A stretch of DNA of 64,000 nt from Solirubrobacteraceae bacterium. GTDB taxonomy: Bacteria; Actinomycetota; Thermoleophilia; Solirubrobacterales; Solirubrobacteraceae. The translations under genes and the position numbers were made by a program. Location: the NCBI GenBank assembly GCA_030447505.1, contig JAUJOT010000004.1, forward strand, positions 267,171 through 331,170, given 5' to 3'. Positions 60,095-64,000 of the stretch are shown in pieces. Every line of letters starts with the position of its first letter. Positions within the stretch are counted from its first letter, which is position 1. The notes below the pieces were generated by a model, which saw only the letters and a list, made by a program, of their open reading frames with translations, searched no databases and had not been told where the DNA came from.

Positions 60095-60712
60095 GTGAGG
60101 GTCAGCGTCCAACTCGCGCTCGGCGCGGTGCTCGTCGGCGCCGTGCTGGCGCCAAGCGCCGCCGGCAGCCCCGCAGGGGACCTGAAGTCCGTGCTGCGGG
60201 ACTACTCGCGCGACGAGAAGATCACGCCGTGCCGTTTCACGCAGGGCCAGCTCGAGTCCGCCCGCGCGCAGATCTCACCGGACGTCGAGACCTACGCGAA
60301 GGGCATCCGTCCCGCGATCGTGCGCGAGATCAAGCGCTGGGAGGACGGCGGCTGCAAGGGCAGGGGCGCCAGCGCGAGCAAGCTGCGGATCGTCGCGATC
60401 AAGGCCAGGGGCGGGCCGCGCAGGGAGTCGGTGACGATCAAGAACAGCGGCAGGAAGGCCGTCAGCCTGCGCGGCTTCGCGCTGCGCGACGCAGCCGATC
60501 ACACGCTGAAGTTCCGCTCGACGAAGCTCGCGGCGGGTCGCAGGCTGCAGGTGATCACCGGCTGTCGCAAGGGCCACAAGAGCGCCGTGCGGCGCGGCTC
60601 GCGCTACTACGCCTGCCGCAGCAACGAGGTCTGGGACGACGCCGGCGACACGGTCGAGCTGCTCGGCCGCGGCGGCGGCCTGCTGGCGCAGAAGACGTAC
60701 TCGGCTCGTTGA
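60095..60712 (+). CDS. Secreted protein: two-cysteine domain plus lamin-tail domain
   Basis: 205 residues from GTG 60095. Signal peptide about 1-24 (ending SAAG), then the two-cysteine domain (about 27-90) with DYSRD, PCRFT and Cys46/Cys87, homologous to that at 7050-7733, then a lamin-tail domain (about 97-203) with VTIKNSGRKAVSL, GFALRD, LAAGRRLQV and VWDDAGDTVELL. Lamin-tail domains in bacteria are often on secreted nucleases or surface proteins; none here. The stop overlaps the next gene. Confidence 0.8.
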   Translation: MRVSVQLALGAVLVGAVLAPSAAGSPAGDLKSVLRDYSRDEKITPCRFTQGQLESARAQISPDVETYAKGIRPAIVREIKRWEDGGCKGRGASASKLRIVAIKARGGPRRESVTIKNSGRKAVSLRGFALRDAADHTLKFRSTKLAAGRRLQVITGCRKGHKSAVRRGSRYYACRSNEVWDDAGDTVELLGRGGGLLAQKTYSAR

Positions 60713-61029
60713 GCGTCGTCAAGATCAACGCGATCACGGTCCCGCGCGAGCGCTTCGAGGAGTTCGAGCGGCGCTTCGCCTCGCGCGCCGGCCGCGTCTC
60801 GAGCGCGGCGGGCTTCGAGGCCTTCGAGCTGCTGCGACCCAACGACGGCCGCGAGCTGTGCCTGGTCGTCACGCGCTGGCGCTCCGAGGAGGACTTCGAG
60901 GCGTGGTTGACGGGCCCCGACTTCGCGGCCGGGCACGCGCAGCACCGCAGCGGCGGACCGGTCGGGACGGCAAGCGAGCTGTGGTCCTTCGACGTGCTCG
61001 AGCTCGAGGGGCCGGCAGCCGGGGAGTGA
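60709..61029 (+). CDS. MhuD-like heme-degrading monooxygenase (antibiotic biosynthesis monooxygenase fold)
   Basis: 106 residues from TTG 60709, which overlaps the previous stop (TTGA). Follows M. tuberculosis MhuD closely: VVKINAITVP (Asn7), RFASRAG, FELLRP, VVTRW, FEAWLTGP (Trp66) and AGHAQHR with the heme His near 76. Asn, Trp and His of the IsdG/MhuD site are kept, with one extra residue before the His. Degrades heme to a bilin-type product and iron in the cytoplasm. Confidence 0.85.
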   Translation: MSVVKINAITVPRERFEEFERRFASRAGRVSSAAGFEAFELLRPNDGRELCLVVTRWRSEEDFEAWLTGPDFAAGHAQHRSGGPVGTASELWSFDVLELEGPAAGE

Positions 61030-61140
61030 GCGGCCGGGCGCTGCGCTGCCTGCGCGCTGCCACTAAGCTCTGCGGCGCTCGCGCGCGAGCGGCGGATCGC
61101 CCGCGCGCACCATCGACCTTTCACGCAGGAGGACATCGAC

Positions 61141-61374
61141 ATGGCATTCGAGGTTGGAGATCGAGTGGTCGCAGAGAAGTCAGGGCGCCGCCGGCGCTCG
61201 GCGCGCCAGCCGCTGCGCCCGGGCCGCCACGGCGTCATCGTGCGCGTGCTGCGCGGCGACCCCAATCCGCGCTACGAGATCAAGTGGGACGAGGGCACCA
61301 CGACCGTCTACTCGCCGGCCAACAGCGGCCTGCATCCGGATCCCGACCACGACGGGGCGCAGTCGCAGCCGTAG
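61141..61374 (+). CDS. DUF1918 domain protein
   Basis: 77 residues. FEVGDRVVAEKSG, RHGVIVRVL and YEIKWDEGTTTVYSP follow the DUF1918 pattern, a small all-beta SH3-like barrel with the usual WxDG turn. A strong AGGAGG precedes ATG 61141. Function unknown; common in actinobacteria. Confidence 0.88.
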   Translation: MAFEVGDRVVAEKSGRRRRSARQPLRPGRHGVIVRVLRGDPNPRYEIKWDEGTTTVYSPANSGLHPDPDHDGAQSQP

Positions 61375-61389
61375 CGGGTTCGGCTGCGC

Positions 61390-63285
61390 CTACTCCGCGA
61401 ACACCCGTCGAACCGCCCGCAGCGCCGGCTTCTCCCTCCCCGAGAAGTCATACAACCCCTTCTCGTTGAGCCCCGGCGTCAACTTCAACGCCGGGCGCAG
61501 ATCGAGCACCGAGCCGCCCCGGAAGTCCGGGCGCAGCGCGTAGTCGCGCAGGTTCCAGATGATCGTGCCGCTCAGGCCCGGCTGCGCGCGTAGCTCGCGC
61601 AGACGGCGAGCCAGGACAGACGCCTGGTGGCGCAAGCCGCCGAACGCATCAGCCGGCAGACGCGCTGTCCCCGCCGCGCCGAGCTCCGTCACCACGATCG
61701 GCTTGCGCGGGAACAGCGAGCGCAGCTTCTCCAGCCGCGCGCTCGCCTTGGCCGCCTGGCCGGCCGCATCGAGGTCCAGGCCCTCGTACCAGCCGATGTA
61801 GTCCGTCACGCCGATCGCGTCGAGCTCGGTGAACATGCCGCCGCCCCGACTGGGCAGCACGCGGCCCCAGAGGTCTGCCGCGACGGGCCGCGTTGGATCG
61901 AGCTCGTGCAGCGCGCGCGCCGTGCGCCGCACGTACTCCTGCTGTGCGGGCTGGCCGTTTCCCGCGACCTCGTTCGTCAGCGTCCAGGTCAGCACGGACG
62001 GGTTCGCCTGGCCCGCCTCCGCCACCCGCAGCGCCCGCTCGCGCGCCGCTTCGATCTGGCTCGGCGTCGTGAAGCGCCAGCGCCCGCCGGGCTCCCAGGG
62101 CCCGATCTCCTGCCAGACCAGGATCCCGGCCGCGTCCAGCCGCGCGAGCATGCTCTCCGAGAGCGGCAGCTGCGAGCGGGTGGCATTCGCGCCCGCGGCT
62201 CGCAGTCCCGTCACGATCCGCTGCTCGTCGACGTCATGAAGCGCGTCGCCGCGGCCGCGCGCGTCGGGCGGCAGCGCCGCGCCCTCGAGCACCAGGCGGC
62301 TCCCGTTGAGCTGCAGCCCGCTGCTGTTCCAGGTGATCTCGCGGAGCCCGATCCGGCGCCGCAGCGATGCCTCGCCGGGGACATCGATGCGCAGGTCGTA
62401 CAGCGCCGGGCTCGCGGGTGACCACAACGCCGGATCGTCGATCGTCACCGTCGTCTTCAGCTCGCGCGACCTGCGCTCGCCGACGCCCGCGACGCCGAAG
62501 TCCAGCGCGCCGATCGTGCGTCCGCCGCGCGAGATCGCGCCGCGCACGCGCACCGAGCGCGAGGCGTCGCGGTTGCGGACGCGCACGCCGATGTCCACCC
62601 GCGCGCGCTCTGCTCCGCCCTGCAGCCGGGTGCGCACCGTCAGCGCGCCCAGCTCGCTGCCGCCGAGGCGCATCATCGTGACGGGCCGGTTGATGCCGCC
62701 GTAGTTGAACCACGCCCGCGCCCAGCCGTTGTCGGCCTGACGCCGCGGGCCGCGCCAGTCCACGCGCACCGCGATCGTGTGGCGGCCGCGCTCGAGTCGC
62801 ACGCGCGTCGTGAATGGCTCGTAGGCGCCGACGTGCTCGCGCACCGCCTCGTCGTCGACGAAGACCGTCGCCCTGTGGTGCACCGATTCGAAGCGCACGG
62901 CGTACAGGCCGTCGACCGGCACGTCGACCTCCTTCGCGTACCAGCCGATCGAGCCGTCGTGCGCGCGCCTGCCGGCAGCGCCGCTGAACGCCCTGGCGTT
63001 GGGCGAATGCGGCACTCGGACGACGCGCCCGCCGAAGTCGCCGCGGCCCCAGCCACGGTCGCGCCCGTGGTTCTCGCGGTCGCCCCGGTAGCGCCAGCGG
63101 CTGAGCGTCACGATCCCGCTGCCGGCCGGACCGTCGCCGGTTCGCAGCAGCGTCGCCGCGGCGGCGCTGACGGCGCCGTCGGCGCCCGGCGGCGTCGCCG
63201 AGTCCTCGCCGCGCAGCGCGATCGCAAGTGCGACCGCGCAGGCGACCACGATCAGCAGCGCGGCTGGAAGCAGGCGGCGGAGCAT
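61390..63285 (-). CDS. Secreted glycoside hydrolase family 2 (beta-glucuronidase/galactosidase-like)
   Basis: 631 residues. Signal or anchor helix at about 4-26. Jelly-roll domain (about 60-220) with GWYAKEVDVP and NYGGINRPV, an Ig-like domain (about 220-320), then a TIM barrel with WQEIGPWEP, acid/base Glu in LTNEVAG and nucleophile Glu in VVTELGAAG; ends with the usual GLNEKGLYDFSG. Substrate sugar unknown. Convergent with DUF1918. Confidence 0.85.
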   Translation of the reverse strand: MLRRLLPAALLIVVACAVALAIALRGEDSATPPGADGAVSAAAATLLRTGDGPAGSGIVTLSRWRYRGDRENHGRDRGWGRGDFGGRVVRVPHSPNARAFSGAAGRRAHDGSIGWYAKEVDVPVDGLYAVRFESVHHRATVFVDDEAVREHVGAYEPFTTRVRLERGRHTIAVRVDWRGPRRQADNGWARAWFNYGGINRPVTMMRLGGSELGALTVRTRLQGGAERARVDIGVRVRNRDASRSVRVRGAISRGGRTIGALDFGVAGVGERRSRELKTTVTIDDPALWSPASPALYDLRIDVPGEASLRRRIGLREITWNSSGLQLNGSRLVLEGAALPPDARGRGDALHDVDEQRIVTGLRAAGANATRSQLPLSESMLARLDAAGILVWQEIGPWEPGGRWRFTTPSQIEAARERALRVAEAGQANPSVLTWTLTNEVAGNGQPAQQEYVRRTARALHELDPTRPVAADLWGRVLPSRGGGMFTELDAIGVTDYIGWYEGLDLDAAGQAAKASARLEKLRSLFPRKPIVVTELGAAGTARLPADAFGGLRHQASVLARRLRELRAQPGLSGTIIWNLRDYALRPDFRGGSVLDLRPALKLTPGLNEKGLYDFSGREKPALRAVRRVFAE

Positions 63286-63351
63286 CCCTGGTGCAACGCG
63301 AGGCTAGGCGATCGGTTGCGCGCGACGGCCGGCCGCCCGGTCGCGCGGCGT

Positions 63352-63558
63352 CTAGCCGCCCGAGTCGCTGCGGCGACGGCCCCAGCGCCCGCGCAGCTCG
63401 TCGTCGGCCCGCTTCTCGCCGCGAGCGGCGACGACCGCGACGACGATCAGGCCGGTCACGACTGCGGGCAGCAGGAACGCGTAGGTGAACAGCAGACCGA
63501 CGGTGTCGGTCCAGATCCCGTTGGCGGCGATGACGGAGAGCATGCGGGCCGGAAGCAT
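63352..63558 (-). CDS. Small single-helix membrane protein
   Basis: 68 residues, one transmembrane segment (about 20-45; GLLFTYAFLLPAVVTGLIVV) and a basic C-terminal tail. ATG 63558 lies 2 nt after the cutA stop; ATG 63543 is an alternative start. No family recognised. Confidence 0.6.
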   Translation of the reverse strand: MLPARMLSVIAANGIWTDTVGLLFTYAFLLPAVVTGLIVVAVVAARGEKRADDELRGRWGRRRSDSGG

Positions 63559-63560
63559 AC

Positions 63561-63884
63561 TCAGCGCTGGGGCGGTGCGACCGATTCGCTGATCCAGTCC
63601 AGGTAGTGCGACGATCCGCCCGCGACGTCGACTGCGACGAGCTCGAACGTGTCGTAGGGATGCAGCTCGGCGAGCGCCTCGTCGAGGGCGCCAATCGCGT
63701 CGCGCGTCGTCTTGACGACGAGCAGCGACTCCTCGTCGTGCTCGACCGCGCCCTTCCAGCGGTACACCGACTGCACGCTCGCGACGATGTTCACGCAGGC
63801 GACGAGCTCGCGCTCGACGAGTGCCTCGGCGATCGGGCGCGCGCGGTCGGGCGGCGTCGTGACGAGGCAGACGACGGGATCCAT
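63561..63884 (-). CDS. cutA: CutA divalent-cation tolerance protein
   Basis: 107 residues. CLVTTPPDRARPIAEALVE, ACVNIVASVQSVYRWKG, EESLLVVKTTRDA and HPYDTFELVAV match CutA1, a trimeric ferredoxin-like protein. Role in metal tolerance is known only from genetics in E. coli. Confidence 0.93.
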   Translation of the reverse strand: MDPVVCLVTTPPDRARPIAEALVERELVACVNIVASVQSVYRWKGAVEHDEESLLVVKTTRDAIGALDEALAELHPYDTFELVAVDVAGGSSHYLDWISESVAPPQR

Positions 63885-63921
63885 GGCTCGTTTCAGGTTA
63901 ACGCGTCCCTACCATCGCGGC

Positions 63922-64000
63922 ATGGCATCCGCCACCGAGGCGCTCAGCGACGCGGTCCTCGCGATCGCGGCCGAGCATGCCGTCGAGCCGGTCCTGCAGA
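63922..64000 (+). CDS. 5' part of a gene (possibly GAF-domain sensor)
   Basis: From ATG 63922 the frame stays open to the window end: MASATEALSDAVLAIAAEHAV then EPVLQ. The pattern of an amphipathic helix with AVLAIAAEHAVEPVLQ is common at the start of GAF-domain histidine kinases, but too little is visible to be sure. Confidence 0.4.
   Translation, partial: MASATEALSDAVLAIAAEHAVEPVLQ

Overview
The window is about 72% G+C chromosomal DNA with dense, often overlapping genes, GTG/TTG starts and very high GC at third codon positions. The gene set points to a deep-branching actinobacterium, most likely Thermoleophilia/Solirubrobacterales (Conexibacter or Solirubrobacter type): an AccD6-like FAS-II operon, an InhA-like enoyl reductase, the GlgE alpha-glucan pathway, an MhuD-like heme oxygenase and a DUF1918 protein. 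This placement is inference from gene content. No rRNA, insertion sequence, phage gene or CRISPR array was seen; one tRNA-Thr is present.

Layout. 1-6.8 kb: fatty-acid synthesis (fabD-fabH-fabG-acpP-fabF-accD-tetR, then convergent inhA/fabI). 7-10 kb: a secreted Cys-domain membrane protein divergent from an O-antigen ligase/polymerase-like protein. 10.1-16.0 kb: one gene for a 1976-residue, tail-anchored coiled-coil protein with 33 in-register 14-residue repeats, start-stop coupled to tmk; holB diverges. 17.9-28.3 kb: a PHP phosphoesterase, then genes of glyoxylate metabolism (glycerate kinase, class-V aminotransferase, malyl-CoA lyase, glcDEF), interrupted by tRNA-Thr with an exact 54-bp tandem duplication at its 3' end, a broken thioredoxin-reductase-like gene and a pRiA4b ORF-3-like gene. 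28.3-39.2 kb: accessory genes (EVE-like, DEDDh exonuclease, FHA, PII, PII remnant, YihY, MocR regulator with a candidate operator, broken AbiEi/DUF559-like gene, lipoprotein, two-component system, methyltransferase).

39.3-46.8 kb, mostly minus strand: nitrilase-asnB, AlgH, then an SDR/methyltransferase/SGNH/hexapeptide group, and malQ. 46.8-60.0 kb, plus strand: glgE-treS-mak-glgB-treZ-glgX-treY, joining the maltose-1-phosphate (GlgE) route, both TreS and TreY/TreZ trehalose routes, and branching/debranching enzymes. Two short, similar ORFs bridge treS-mak and mak-glgB. 60.1-64 kb: a second copy of the Cys domain fused to a lamin-tail domain, an MhuD-like monooxygenase, DUF1918, a GH2 glycosidase, a small membrane protein, CutA and the start of another gene.

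The least explained items are the giant repeat coiled-coil protein, the two-cysteine secreted domain found in two proteins 53 kb apart, the coupled micro-ORFs in the glucan operon, and the tRNA-linked duplicated start region.
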